From Sinotaia quadrata (Eukaryota > Mollusca > Gastropoda > Architaenioglossa > Viviparidae), in the NCBI GenBank assembly GCA_028829895.1, contig CM054181.1, positions 34,458,259-34,522,258 of the forward strand: a stretch of 64,000 nt of DNA. Reading direction: 5' to 3'. Shown one piece after another: positions 44,311 through 56,700 of this stretch. The translations under genes were made by a program, and so were the position numbers. Below the pieces are notes generated by a model. It was not told the origin of the DNA and ran no database searches. It saw only the letters and a program-made list of their open reading frames with translations. Numbering within the stretch: the stretch's first letter is position 1; each line of letters opens with the position of its first letter.

Positions 44311-44562
44311 GCCGTGCATTTAGAGCTTTGGTTCTTGCCCAGCATTTGTCAAGCCGTGCATTTAAAGCTTTGGTTCTTGCCCAGCATTTGTCAAGCCGTG
44401 CATTTAGAGCTTTGGTTCTTGCCCAGCATTTGTCAAGCCGTGCATTTAGAGCTTTGGTTCTTGCCCAGCATTTGTCAAGCCGTGCATTTAAAGCTTTGGT
44501 TCTTGCCCAGCATTTGTCAAGCCGTGCATTTAAAGCTTTGGTTCTTGCCCAGCATTTGCCAT
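44311..44562. repeat. 42-bp minisatellite, six copies
   Basis: gccgtgcatttaRagctttg then gttcttgcccagcatttgtc and aa, starting at 44311, 44353, 44395, 44437, 44479 and 44521. Open on both strands in several frames because 42 is a multiple of three; no protein is implied. Confidence 0.96.
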
Positions 44563-44779
44563 TGGGATTTCTCTCAAACAAATCTCATTTTTACTAATCT
44601 AGCTCATAAATGCTGGAGTTAGCGAATGTGACTAAAACGCGCTCAAATTATTTTTATTAAGTATGGATTAGAAACTGATGCGTTAAGGAAATAATGATGT
44701 TGTAACACGTCTCGATACACATGTATGTATTAACTGGAAGAAATTGTCACTGTTCTTACTGTAGTGGAATCACTTACCA

Positions 44780-45480
44780 TACTTTTTACCGGCATCAAAT
44801 GTTACAGTTCTTCCTAGTATCGTTTCTCAGTTCTTTTCAACATCATTTGTCAGTTCTCATTGTAATCATTCGTCAGTTCTTACTGTAATCATTTGTCAGT
44901 TCTCACTGAAATCATTTGTCAGAATTCTTACTGGCATTATTTGTCACTGTTCTCACTAGTTAACGCCACCTCTCACTGTTCTCACCTGGTGTCATTTGTC
45001 TTGATTGATTGAATGTAGGGGACGCTTCCGGCTTCCGCCGCTTTCGCGCTATGTCATTTGTCACTGTTCTTGGCGTCATTTATATCTGTTTTTTACTGGC
45101 GTTATTTGCCACTGTTCTTACTGGGGTCATTTGTCACTGTTCTTACTGGGGTCATTTGTCACTGTTCTTACTGGGGTCATTTGTCACTGTCCTTACTGGC
45201 ATCATTTGTCACTGTCCTTACTGGCATCATTTGTCACTATTCTTAATGACATCATTTGTCAAATTTCGTACTGGCATAATTTGTTGCTGTTCTTACTAGC
45301 ATTATCTGTCACAGTTCTTAATGGTATCATTTGTTAGAGTTCTTACTGGCGTTATTTGTCACTGTTCTTGGTTTACTGACATAATTTGTTACAGTTCTTA
45401 ATGGCGTCATTTGTCATTATTCTTACTGGCACTATCTGTCACAGTTCTTACTGGCGTCATTTGTCACTGTCTTACTAGCA
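44780..45480. repeat. 25-bp minisatellite, about 25 copies, interrupted
   Basis: gtcatttgtcactgttctta followed by ctggg or ctggc. A miniature GC-rich element (45001-45050) interrupts it. Confidence 0.93.
45001..45050 (-). mobile_element. Miniature GC-rich element, copy B, between 11-bp direct repeats
   Basis: Plus strand ttgattgattgaatgtaggg then gacgcttccggcttccgcc and gctttcgcgct. Flanked by TGTCATTTGTC at 44990-45000 and 45052-45062. The flank word also occurs in the host array, so the duplication is weaker evidence here than in copies A and C. Same 5' boundary (agcgcg on the minus strand) as the other copies. Confidence 0.72.
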
Positions 45481-45579
45481 TCTGTCACCGCATTATTTAA
45501 AAAAGGTTGCAGCTCAAAGCTGACGTAAATGAGTTCCGTATCAATCATAAATTTACATTCCTTTAAGTCGTGACATTAA

Positions 45580-46015
45580 ATCTGCGAAGAATGCAGCTCT
45601 CTAAGTAGAGAATTGACATATTGATGATGTAATGTGATACTGCAGCTCTCTAAATAGTGACGTGACATGATGATGTAATGTGAGAATGCAGCTCTCTAAA
45701 CAGTGACATGACATGCTGATGTAATGTGAGAATGCAGCTCTCTAAATAGTGACGTGACATGCTGATGTAATGTGAGAATGCAGCTCTCTAAACTGTGACG
45801 TGATATGCTGATGTAATGTGAAAATGCAGCCCTCTAAATAGTGACGTGACATGCTGATGTAATTTGAGAATGTAGTCCCTAAATAATGACGTGGCACACT
45901 GATGATGTAATGTGAGAATGCAGCTCTCTAAATAGTGACGTGACATTCTGTGACATGCTGATATAATGTGAGAGTGCAGCTCTCTAAAGCGTGGCATGGC
46001 ATGCTGATATAATTC
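45580..46015. repeat. 46-bp minisatellite, about nine copies
   Basis: aatgcagctctctaaatagt then gacgtgacatgctgatgtaa and tgtgag. Confidence 0.94.
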
Positions 46016-47090
46016 TCTGCGAATAGTCCAAAAGAATTAAATTAACAAAAACAAATTAAAGTTTTTAAAGTAATTTTTTAAAATTAAACGTATTCAGATA
46101 AAGGAAACCTATTTGTAATCAAACTAAAACATGGAAAAAGTAAATCTCTCTCTCTATATATATATACATTATTTTATTTTTTTAATAAAACACAACCATG
46201 GTCATTAAAAACAATAGAGAAAAATAACGAAACAGGCAGTGACTGATATACGCACGGATAGAATCTTATATGGCTTAGAGGTTGTGCATGAATACACTGA
46301 CATCCCGGGGATATAAATATAACTAGTATATATATACGGGATACAAACAGGATTATGTTCCAAATCCGCAGGTGGCGTTGCAACCAGCGCGCTTATTAAA
46401 CCAGATGTGTTGTCAAGGGTTATAATCGGTAGTGATGTCACAAAGCATTAATTCATTCTTTCATGTATCATGTACGGCATGTTAAATATGACGTACAGTA
46501 ATAGTAAACAAAATACAACTGAAAGACCCTGTTCACAATGGTATATTTCTATTAACTAACAGTCTGGTACAAATCTATTCATGTTCAATGCCTGCTCAAA
46601 ACATCACCAATACATTAATCATTACTTCGAGAAATGGCTGCAAATCTGCACTTTGAAGGCGACAGATTTAGACGATGCACAAACCCTGACAATGCAATAC
46701 CATCTTAATTTTATGTTGCTCTAGTAATTTTTCAGAAGAAAGGGCGAAGCAAAATAAGAATGACAAATTTAAAATTCAGCTGAAGAAAAAGAGAAATCAA
46801 CGGTCCCACATTTCTTTGACATGTAAAAGACACACATCGGTTGCTAAATGACCCGAAACTTTGAACTGCAGTTTTATTATACGAAAATTAAATCAAAGAT
46901 ATCCTAAACTATTCCACATGTCCTATGTTCATTAATAATTAAAGTCAAAGTAAATGGTCTTACTGGTCATTTGTTCTGATCAGGCATGCTATTTGCTACA
47001 TTATGAAGATGATCGTACTGAATATTTGGGGAAAAGACCAGTTCTGTCCCATATATACTACTAGCCACAAATGTTGTGAGGTCACATTCA
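46016..47090. other. Upstream region, unique AT-rich
   Basis: Holds a short (TC)(TA) run at 46148-46166. No gene or mobile element supported. Confidence 0.55.
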
Positions 47091-47094
47091 CAAT

Positions 47095-47560
47095 AGACGT
47101 GCCTTCATGTGATCCTACATGACGTCATATTCGTAATCATACGTAATATGGTCATATTCATAATACATGTGCCTGCATGCGATCCTACATGACGTCATAT
47201 TCGTAATCATAAGTAATATGGTCATATTCATAATACATGTGCCTGCATGCGATCAAACATGACGTCATATTCGTAATCATACGTAATATGGTCATATTCA
47301 TAATACATGTGCCTGCATGCGATCCTACATGACGTCATATTCGTAATCATAAGTAATATGGTCATATTCGTAATACATGTGCCTGCATGCGATCCTACAT
47401 GACGTCATATTCGTAATCATAAGTAATATGGTCATATTCGTAATACATGTGCCTGCACTCGATCAACGTAATAAGGTCATATTAGCAATATACGTGCCTG
47501 CACTCGATCATACATAATGAGGTCATATTCGTAATCGTGCATAATAAGGTTATATACATT
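47095..47560. repeat. 70-bp minisatellite carrying a CRE palindrome in each unit
   Basis: Five units with acatgacgtcatattcgtaa, starting 70 bp apart (gacgtcat at 47121, 47191, 47261, 47331 and 47401), with eroded units at both ends. TGACGTCA is the full CREB/ATF palindrome. Confidence 0.95.
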
Positions 47561-49300
47561 ATTACATAATGCATTAGTAATGCCCACACACGATCATGCA
47601 TGCTGTGAAGTCATATTCAGAATACATTTGCCAACACAAAATCATATATGCGTGTTGAAATAGTTAACTCTTAAAACGCATGATCGTAAACGAAAGCATT
47701 AATTGCATTCAATACTCGCAGACTGAAATCCTGGATATGACCGGACAAGAAAACGTGGAATGAAATACCCCGACGCATAACCGGATGGGATGTTACATAA
47801 CCGAAATAACGTTGGAAGAAACAAGGGTAATCACAGAAAGTTATATCGCAAAGCGCACACTCACATACTTTAGATAGTTACATGCAGACAAACATATATA
47901 TACACAGAATTTCACAAATGTTATTCATCTTACTATAATGCGTGTATTTATATAGTCAATTCACATCAAAACCGAACTATTTATTCATCAGATCGTATTA
48001 ATAATGCGTGCTACTAAAACTTATACATTCCACATGGGGACAAAACTACAGCACTTGAACCAACATAAAACTACAGCAGTTCAATATTGTTTTGCCCAGA
48101 TCCTTATTGAATTTAAAATAAAACTGGGAGGGGGGGAGGGGCAGATTGCCTTCATTATCGAATTCAAATTACATATTGTAAAACCCTTCACCTAAGATAT
48201 TGCTTGACTCTTAAAGTGCACTTGCAGCTTTCAAAATTAAAAAGGTTTGATTTTAAGACAAACACAAATACAAAGGGAAAAAGTTTTGCTGTGATCATGA
48301 CACTGAGAGTGGAATGTTGAGGCTCGTCTAGCAATTTCTCCTTTCAACGCTTCACGCTGCCAAGGTTGTCGACGAAACAACTTCAAAGCGATGCGGGCGG
48401 TCGATATCTAAGTTTAGAAGTAAAGAGGTTCTTAAGTTCATAAATTGTTGATAACTGAGAGACAAGCAGTGCCCACAGCCATCCCTGATTGCCATGAAGT
48501 AGCGTTTACTTCAGTTCGCAATTAAACATTTAAAAAATAATGTAACAAAATGATATATAAATGAGTTATTACCAGATAACGCAATAAAATTACACGATTT
48601 CCATTGATAAATAAAATTAGCTGTCAGAGAGAATACTGTACAATCAGCCTTTATATAAAAGATGTAATTAAAAATAGCCGTTTTAAAATAATACGTTATG
48701 ATAGTTAAGATTTTTAAAATTCCCAATTTTACTGACCCTAACTGATACTACTAAGTAGATACTATTAATGGGTTGTTCGTTATTTTTAAATGACACTGAT
48801 AGTGTTAAATATTTAGATAGATCTAATGTTAACTATTTATATATCACTAATGCTGCATGTCCTTTATGATTGTCAAAATATTTAGGTTTAAAATAGTTGC
48901 CAACATACATTTATATTATTGCTATATACACAATGATACTTTTCAACACAAAAATACGTACATACAAAGTGACACACACTTTGTCGTACAAAAATACGTA
49001 CACAAGAAGTGGCAGACACACTTTGTCATGCATAAATTGACGCACACTAACAAAGTTATATATTCTTTTTCACATTTAAAACAAACGTACATAAACGCAC
49101 CCATTGTCTTGTACGCATAGAGACAGATCTACGCAAATCAGACTCGCTTGCCAGCATAGTCACACCTACAGAAACTCTTTAACGCAAACAGACTGAGCTA
49201 AAGAAACATTTTCAATCATACAGAAAGGCGGACCAATAAAAGCACTTTTTCACGCATACAGAAAAACAGACACACCACATACTCTCTCGCTCGCATATAT
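47561..49300. other. Upstream region; GC-richer island at 48295-48425
   Basis: The island contains aacttcaaagcgatgcgggc, a TTCAAAG-bearing relative of the blocks at 33285 and 58480. A G run lies at 48128-48140. The rest is AT-rich. Confidence 0.45.
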
Positions 49301-49510
49301 CACACAAATACTCACTCCTCTTCAGGTATACAGACTGATCTGCATGCTCTCATTCACGGAAACACACGCACAAAGACACTTTCACGCATCCAATCACATA
49401 TACACAAACATGCTGTCTTTGACTCATTCATACACGCATAAAAACACACACACTCTCACGCATGCAGTCACACAAACGCGCACTCTCACGCATACAGTCG
49501 CACGCACACT
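49301..49510. repeat. Degenerate CACGCATAC-type repeat
   Basis: Loose cactctcacgcatacagtc units of 15-25 bp; frames across it are low-complexity His/Thr artefacts. Confidence 0.75.
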
Positions 49511-49969
49511 TCCTGGCGCATACAGACCTTAAAAAGCAAACAAGCAATAGCGTGATGAAAGTTTGTTATTGAGTGTCGAGTGCTTCCACGTGTCAGAGAT
49601 TGGACTCCCGTTGCTGCCCAAAAGCACCTCGAGTCTTTTTCAAAGTGAAACAACAATTCCGTTATTAGGCGGCTATCTCACCTTGCCATCAATTTTCAAG
49701 ATCCAGGATTATGGCGACACCTTTGAAAAAGGATTAACTCTTCCGTGAACCCATTAGTTCCCACACACACACACCCTGCCATCATGCGTGCTTGACGTGC
49801 ATTTGCTGGCCTCTTAGTCCGTGTTTACTGGAGATTTTATATTACCATTGTAAGCCAAGTGGACTAAAACGACCATAGAGCCTATAAAGCCTATCTTCAT
49901 CCTAACGACGACTGTGATTAAATTCAAATCTGATTTAGTCAGTCAGTTGGACCGGAGACCAGTTAGATA

Positions 49970-50370
49970 ATGCTGTGGTAGTCAAACGTGGCGAGTTGGA
50001 GTAGCCAGTTAGATAAAGTGGTGATTAGTAGTTAGGAGACAGAAGCCAGTTAGATAAAGTGGTAATTAGTAGTTAATTTGGAGACAGGAAGCCAGTTAGA
50101 TAAAGTGGTGGTAGTCAAACGTGATTAGTGCTGAGCTGGGAACTGAAGGCCAGTTAAATAATATTATGGTATTATGGTAGTTATTAGTGCTGAGCTGGGA
50201 ACTGAAGGCCAGTTAAATAATATTATGGTAGTTATTAGTGCTGAGTTGGGAACTGAAGGCCAGTTAAATAATATTATGGTAGTTATTAGTGCTGAGCTGG
50301 AAACTGAAGGCCAGTTAAATAATATTATGGTAGTTATTAGTGCTGAGCTGGAAACTGAAGGCCAGTTTAT
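49970..50370. repeat. Two related minisatellites (gccagttagataaagtggt; about 51-bp units)
   Basis: 50105-50370 has five 51-bp units: gtgctgagctgggaactgaa then ggccagttaaataatattat and ggtagttatta. 49950-50105 has older, diverged relatives. An (AATT)n run follows at 50409-50428. Confidence 0.93.
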
Positions 50371-50429
50371 ATATATATCTTGGCTTTTAACGAATTTAAA
50401 ACGACATTTAATTAATTAATTAATTAATA

Positions 50430-50792
50430 TTCAGAATAGTTGTAGTACACAATCATTACTTTTTTCTTGCTCTTCAGTAAATCAGAAAACTTTGTAAAAA
50501 GATTCTTCCATAAAGCCATTTTCTGTATTTCTTAAATTTGACAGACATTGCTCACGCAGTTATAAATGGTTAGCCTATTTATCAGTTTGTGATATCACAC
50601 TTCCGAAAATTATTTCGTCTATGCAATATTATTTATGGTGACTTGTTTCTGTACATTTTGTTTCACATCTCGTTCCAAGGTTATCAAGGTTTAGTATATA
50701 TTGTTCCCATCACCGAACTTTCAACATAATCCACTTTATAGCGTAATGTAAACAACTGGGAGAACCAATGTATCTCTAACTACAGCCAGCAT
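50430..50792. other. Upstream region, AT-rich unique
   Basis: Nothing recognised. Confidence 0.6.
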
Positions 50793-50804
50793 TGTAAGCC
50801 TATG

Positions 50805-50852
50805 ATTGATTGAGTGTAGGGGGCGCTTCCGGCTTCCGCCGCTTTCGCGCTG
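50805..50852 (-). mobile_element. Miniature GC-rich element, copy C, between 12-bp direct repeats
   Basis: Plus strand attgattgagtgtagggg, then gcgcttccggcttccgcc and gctttcgcgct. Flanked by TGTAAGCCTATG at 50793-50804 and 50853-50864, in unique sequence. This is the clearest target-site duplication of the three copies. Confidence 0.82.
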
Positions 50853-50999
50853 TGTAAGCCTATGCCGATATTAAACTGTTTAAATACTGTCAACATATTA
50901 CAAAGTAGGTAACTTTTCGATGTAACAGACCATGCGATTTCCTTTCTCGAATCTGGCTAACACAATGCGAGTTAACAGAAGAGATACCTGTGCTTTTTG

Positions 51000-51290
51000 T
51001 TACTGGCTGAAATAAGCCAGGATAAACTCTCCTGTACTATACCTTTTATTACTGACTGATATAAGACTAGATTAAAAACAACTCTCTGTACTAGACCTTT
51101 ATTAATGGTTGACACAAGCCTGGATAAACTCTCCCTCTGTTCTAGAACTTTTGTTACTGGTTGACATAAGCCTGGATAAACTCTCCCTCTGTTCTAGAAC
51201 TTTTGTTACTGGTTGACCCAAGCCTGGACAAAAACAACTACTCCTCTGTACCCTGTGTTACTGGATAAAAACTACCCTCTATTCTTGACC
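51000..51290. repeat. Minisatellite, about 58 bp, about five copies
   Basis: cttttgttactggttgacat then aagcctggataaactctcc and ctctgttctagaa. Confidence 0.9.
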
Positions 51291-51550
51291 TTTTGCTACT
51301 GGATGAAGACACGTGAACTTCAAAGGACTGGATGAAGACACAGGTGAACTACAAAGGACTGGATGAAGACACACGTGAACTTCAAAGGGCTGGATGAAGA
51401 CACACGTGAACTTCAAAGGGCTGGATGAAGACACACGTGAACTTCAAGGGCTGGATGAAGGTATACACGAACAATAAAGGGCTGGATGAAGACACACGTG
51501 AACTTCAAAGGGCTGGATGAAGGTATACACGAACAATAAAGGGCTGGAAG
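51291..51550. repeat. 32-bp minisatellite with CACGTG, eight copies
   Basis: gggctggatgaagacacacg then tgaacttcaaa. Most units contain CACGTG; two carry gtatacacgaacaa instead. Confidence 0.93.
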
Positions 51551-52235
51551 CAGAGACATACGATTTACAGAAATTGACCGCTTACAAAACTCAAGAGCAC
51601 CACGTTTATTGCTTCACATCTCAAGTACCAAACTAAAAAATCACAATCTACAGAAAACCGGTCAACCGTCGCTAAAACAAAGAAGAAAGCCGTCATCGTG
51701 CAAAAGAATCATAAAAATCAAATTCAACGGTCTGAGGATCAAAGGAACCAAACAAAGCCTGTGATCTTGATTGAAGCAGATTCTCAGACAGAAAAGTGAA
51801 ACTGACTGGCAAACATAATCCTACTGTAAACTAGTAAGAAGACTAAATGAAACTTGAGCTACTACTTAATTGTCACAAATTCCTTCCTTAGCCCCACAAA
51901 CCTATTGAATTCTAAGGCAAAAATTAAAGTACCATTTTGACAAAGTTTATACAATGAAACAGAAAGAAAAAAATAAGACTACTTCGACATGTTAGGTGCC
52001 AACAGAAACGACATGCAGAAAGACCACGAGAAAGAAGAGGAGGCAGTATAGGCGTCACTACAGCCTGTCCTTGAAATTATTCAGGTGATCCAGACGACCG
52101 CCACTGGACACCACCTATACCAGCACTAGGTCCACCACCCACTTCGAAAGAAACCACCCAGTCAATTCCGCCGCTAGCCCAACAGACTCAACCGGGATCA
52201 ACTAATTTGCCCATCTAAAATGGCAAATACAGTTC
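51551..52235. other. Upstream region, unique
   Basis: Contains GATCAAAGG at 51738, a TCF/LEF consensus in isolation. No exon supported. Confidence 0.5.
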
Positions 52236-52360
52236 ATCATAACCAATGAAAATCAACAACAATGCAACTTCTTGCGTCCGGTCCCAGCATAACCAATGAA
52301 AATCAACAACAATGCAACTTCTTGCGTCTGGTCCCAGCATAACCAATGAAAATCAACACG
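52236..52360. repeat. 53-bp minisatellite, two and a half copies
   Basis: ataaccaatgaaaatcaaca then acaatgcaacttcttgcgtc and yggtcccagc. Confidence 0.92.
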
Positions 52361-54085
52361 TCATCTAGTATCCAGTCCAACCGCCAAGCAACACATCATG
52401 GGACTGCGTAACCGCTAGTCTACTGCTATCTCTCTCCACAGTCTAGACACTTATCGGTTGTCTACTATGCGGGCTCACCGGCCATTATCGGTCTAATTTA
52501 CAGACTCTCCGGGTAATTTAATATATATACAGGTTTGTCATATAATATATATATAGGCTAACACCAGCCTACACCACTGGCTCACAACAGCAATCTACAA
52601 ACTCGCTGGCTAACAATGATCCAGAGGCTCGCCGGCTAGCAGCAGTTTGCTAAACATGCTCACCGGAAGCATTATTGCAACACAAGCTGGAAACTAGATG
52701 CCATTGAGCTCACTTCTTTCAAAGCGAATTCGGTGAAAGTTGACAATCAGTTGCACATAAACTATACAGTCTGAAATAATAAAGAAACATCACAAATTTG
52801 ACAAAATGTGCACATATTCTATATGCAGACTAAAACACTCATCCGACTCTTGAAGCAACGAAACACACCTTTCTTAAATATATTATAAGTTAAAATCAAC
52901 TGAAGTGACAATCATATGACATTTACGACTTATGGCTTGAGCTAATTATAAATTATTCATTTAACTGAAACCCAAGACGTCCTTCTGTGGTCGTGAGCTG
53001 GATGGAGCTAGAAGTGACGAACAAGGCGGCACGTCACACACAAGTCCTTGCAAGCAATCTGCAGTCCAAACCAGTGTCTTGCCGGATATCGGTTTCAAGC
53101 GACGAGGCACCAGTTTCCCGTATCAGAACATGGCATCGGGAAGGATGACAGGGGCAGATTACTCTGGTTAGATTATACGTTTGTTGGTCTTTGTAGTGAG
53201 CCGCTGTCGCCTGATTGAACATTGGGCTAGCGTTAGAACTGCGCCCAACAGTAGAGCGTTGACGGGCGGTGCGTGCACTCGACTGAGTTCTTACACTCAA
53301 CACTGTTCTATGCAGATATCTTTGATGTAAGAGTTTCAACACTTTCTTATGAAGGACGATAATTTTTTTTTTTTTTAGAGACGTCAGTAATTTCTTACAC
53401 AAAGAGCTTAGCTAGTGGTAAGTGGCGCATAACAAAACCATGTCAAGTGTGAAGGTAGTTATGTTCACTTTCTCTCTATGTTAATATTGATTTCACAAGA
53501 TTTAGTCTGTTTTACAAAGCACATATTTTGGATCACCAATTCGTTGACAACAATTTTGTTTTCCAGTGCGAAACGGAGAGGGGATATTAACTGCGAAGAA
53601 CGTGCGAATGAATGTCGTTCAGTCAAAGGTCCCAGACTCGCGGCCACATTGCCATTCATGGATGACATAGTAACGATATTTGTATATTGTTTTCCTCAGC
53701 TTGTCCTTTAGTACTTAGTAGTACGAGATGACATCTGAACATTGAGTTCAATATTAGACTGCCTGCAAGGTAACGCTGTTCAGACTAAGGTACACAACTC
53801 TTGATAGTTAAGAAGTTAAACACTGATACCGACTCGCTTCCTTTATTCAGTGCTAATTTTTATCAGTTTAAGTGCATTCGTCATGCTTGACAAATAACAA
53901 TACTGAAAATATATCCGACTTAGTGCTTTAATGAGGAGGTCAAGTTGGCCCGCTTGAGGCTGTTAATAGGAAGCATATCCGCTTCAAAATGTTACTGCGC
54001 AGGTAAAGCCAGGGTACTCAAAGATGTTATTACGTTTAAAGCCGATCCACTTCAAAGACATCGTTGAGGACTTAAGGTCTTAAGT
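52361..54085. other. Upstream region, unique
   Basis: Less AT-rich at 53000-53290. A 122-codon minus-strand frame (53034-53402) shows no recognisable domain and ends in a Lys-rich run made by a poly-T tract, so I do not call it a gene. Confidence 0.5.
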
Positions 54086-54089
54086 GTCA

Positions 54090-54420
54090 GCAAAGAGGTT
54101 AGGTGGTCTACTTTAAGTGCCAATAAAGTGGCTAATCTATATTAGGTACCAGTAAAGAGATAAAGTTAATCTATATTAGATATCAGTAAAGAGAGAAAGC
54201 TAATCTATATTAGGTACCAGTAAAGAGATAAAGTTAATCTATATTAGATATCAGTAAAGAGATAAAGCTAATCTATTCTAAGTATCAGTAAAGAGATAAA
54301 GCTAATCTATATTAGGTATCAGTAAAGAGATAAAGCTAATCTATTCTAAGTATCATTAAAGAGATAAAGCTAATCTATTTTAAGTATCAATAAAGAAATA
54401 AAGCTAACTGACTTTAATTA
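54090..54420. repeat. 34-bp minisatellite, about nine copies
   Basis: gtaaagagataaagctaatc then tatattaggtatca. Confidence 0.94.
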
Positions 54421-55200
54421 TTTCTCTGAAACTCTCAGTTCATTTCATTTCATGATATTCATGAACTCAATTATATATATTATGTTAATTGACTGCTTAT
54501 GTCTATCCTAGGATAAAGTGATCAATTGTCCTGCATTGATTGAACATTTATTCATATGTTGCATATTTGATGGTTGATTTAATAAATTTATTAACCTTCT
54601 TACACATATTAATAACCTTATATTGGAAAAATAGTTGATGGATGGGGGCTCGCTAAATATAGATTAAAAGACGGATTTACCTTCTCCTTTAGTAAGAAAT
54701 TTTCCACCAAATTTGTATGACGGTAAATGTTTGTGTTTAATGTTGTAGAAGAGAGAACATGTTTACAGCGCCCGCATATCCGCCAAGTGAGAGAGACGAG
54801 TGGTGTCTTCTGCAGAATTATCAATAACATAAATTAAGATTCTCATCACTTGTAATTAGTTATGGGAGATGAATTAACAATAATAATCGTAACCAATAAC
54901 TAGCGTGGCATAGGCGTCACAGCTATTTTCACTTAGTGAATAATGAACTATTTAATGCATAAGGTTTTTTTTCTCTATCCTACACTAGCTGATGCCGCTA
55001 TATCTATGTTGTTTCGTTTGGTGACACGGTATTCTGTGACGTAAAACAAGGATATCTTCATTCCGCGCGTTCTTTTGCACACTATTCATTTTCTAAATGA
55101 GGCGAGGTCACCAATCCGTGCATTTCTTTGGCCTAAAATTCTTCTTTAGCCCCAAATTAGGTCATTTCACTAAATAATTAACATAGCCCTCATACAACGT
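54421..55200. other. Upstream region, AT-rich unique
   Basis: Nothing recognised. Confidence 0.55.
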
Positions 55201-55202
55201 TT

Positions 55203-55575
55203 CGGACTGCAAAGTAAAGTCATCACAAATACGTCAATTGTACGTCAGCAATAATTCATATTTGCATTTTCGTACTTTAAAGTCATCACAAATACGTGAA
55301 TTGTACGTCAGCAATAATTCATATTTGCATTTTCGTACTTTAAAGTAAAGTCATCACAAATACGTCAATTGTACGTCAGCAATAATTCATATTTGCATTT
55401 TTGTACTCCAAAGTAAAGTCTTCACAAATACATCAATTGTACGTCAGCAATAATTCATATTTGCATTTTCGTACTTTAAAGTAATCACAAATACATCAAT
55501 TGTACGTCAGCAATAATTCATATTTGCATTTTCGTACAACATTAGTGTGCGGCATCAATAATTCACTTGCATTTT
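55203..55575. repeat. Minisatellite, about 65 bp, six copies, with ATTTGCAT and TACGTCA words
   Basis: aagtcatcacaaatacgtca then attgtacgtcagcaataatt and catatttgcattttcgtac. Each unit holds an octamer (ATTTGCAT) and a half-CRE-like TACGTCA. Confidence 0.93.
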
Positions 55576-56109
55576 CGTACAACATTCTTATCTTAGCCTA
55601 AATCGTGCGTCGACAATAATGGCACCTGCAGTTTCGCAAAACAGTTCTTGTAGCCTCAATATTGGTGTCAAGAATTAATGCACTTAAGGCATTGGCGTAA
55701 CTACTGCCCCTTCCGCTCTAAAGTGCTTGGGATCTGTCAACAGAATGGGCCCAATATTTCCCCCTTTAATAAAACGTACTTGAAATTTGAAAAATATACA
55801 CGTTTTCGCAGGGCGAACGGCAAGCTGATTCTCAATGGGCATGGAGAGACAGTGCAAATGGAAGAGGGGAGGGGGCATTTTAGATATTTATATAGGGTGG
55901 TGGAAGAGGAGGGCAACATTTGAAATTACGCAGCTGGCCTACGGTTTTATCTAATAATAGCGTCATCCATTAATACAATTGTACTTTCGTACAATATTCT
56001 TTCTAACTAATTAAAATGCTAGCTTCACACATCCATGAACATCTTTCAAACTCATTAATGTGGTAAATTACGCCACCCATGTTAGGAGAATAAGTGCAAT
56101 GAAATAACT

Positions 56110-56300
56110 AGTGTACAAAATAAAGTGCGATGAAATGCCCAGTATATATGAATTAAGTGCGGTGAAATGCCCAGTATATATGAATTAAGTGCGGTGAAAT
56201 GCCCAGTATATATGAATTAAGTGCGGTGAAATGCCCAGTATATATGAATTAAGTGCGGTGAAATGCCCAGTATATATGAATTAAGTGCGGTGAAATAACT
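56110..56300. repeat. 32-bp minisatellite, five to six copies
   Basis: gaattaagtgcggtgaaatg then cccagtatatat. Confidence 0.95.
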
Positions 56301-56574
56301 ATTACGCAGAAAGTAAGAACGATGTATAAAATGTTGTACAGTTAAGGCACTCTTCTTGCATGACTTGTAGAGAACATTTCTTTCTTTCTTGTCGACACTT
56401 TGTATAATGGCTACGTGCGTGCGTGTGTTGATTGGACAGCGCTGCACGGGAAGGGGGGGGGGGCGGAGAGGGCTGGATGGCGAAGAAGTGCATGTACTCG
56501 ACCCTCATACCACACAAGATCACGAGCTTAAAGTCCACTCCGCTGATCGTACCACAACCCCTTCCTCACGCCCG

Positions 56575-56700
56575 AGTTAGGACAGTCGCTCAGACCGATA
56601 AATGCTAACAGAAAAGTTAGGACAGTCGCTCAGACTGATAAATGCTAACAGAAAAGTTAGGACAGTCGCTCAGACTGATAAATGCTAACAGAAAAGTTCT
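56575..56700. repeat. 41-bp minisatellite, three copies
   Basis: agttaggacagtcgctcaga then ctgataaatgctaacagaaa. Confidence 0.94.

Noticed and set aside
44285..44622. Open frames on both strands with 14-residue repeats
   Set aside because: 42-bp minisatellite; simultaneous openness on both strands argues for an artefact.
47095..47560. CRISPR-like regular spacing
   Set aside because: Units are contiguous tandem repeats without unique spacers, and the DNA is from an animal.
53034..53402. 122-codon minus-strand frame
   Set aside because: No recognisable domain, basic low-complexity start made by a poly-T run, no splice or conservation evidence.
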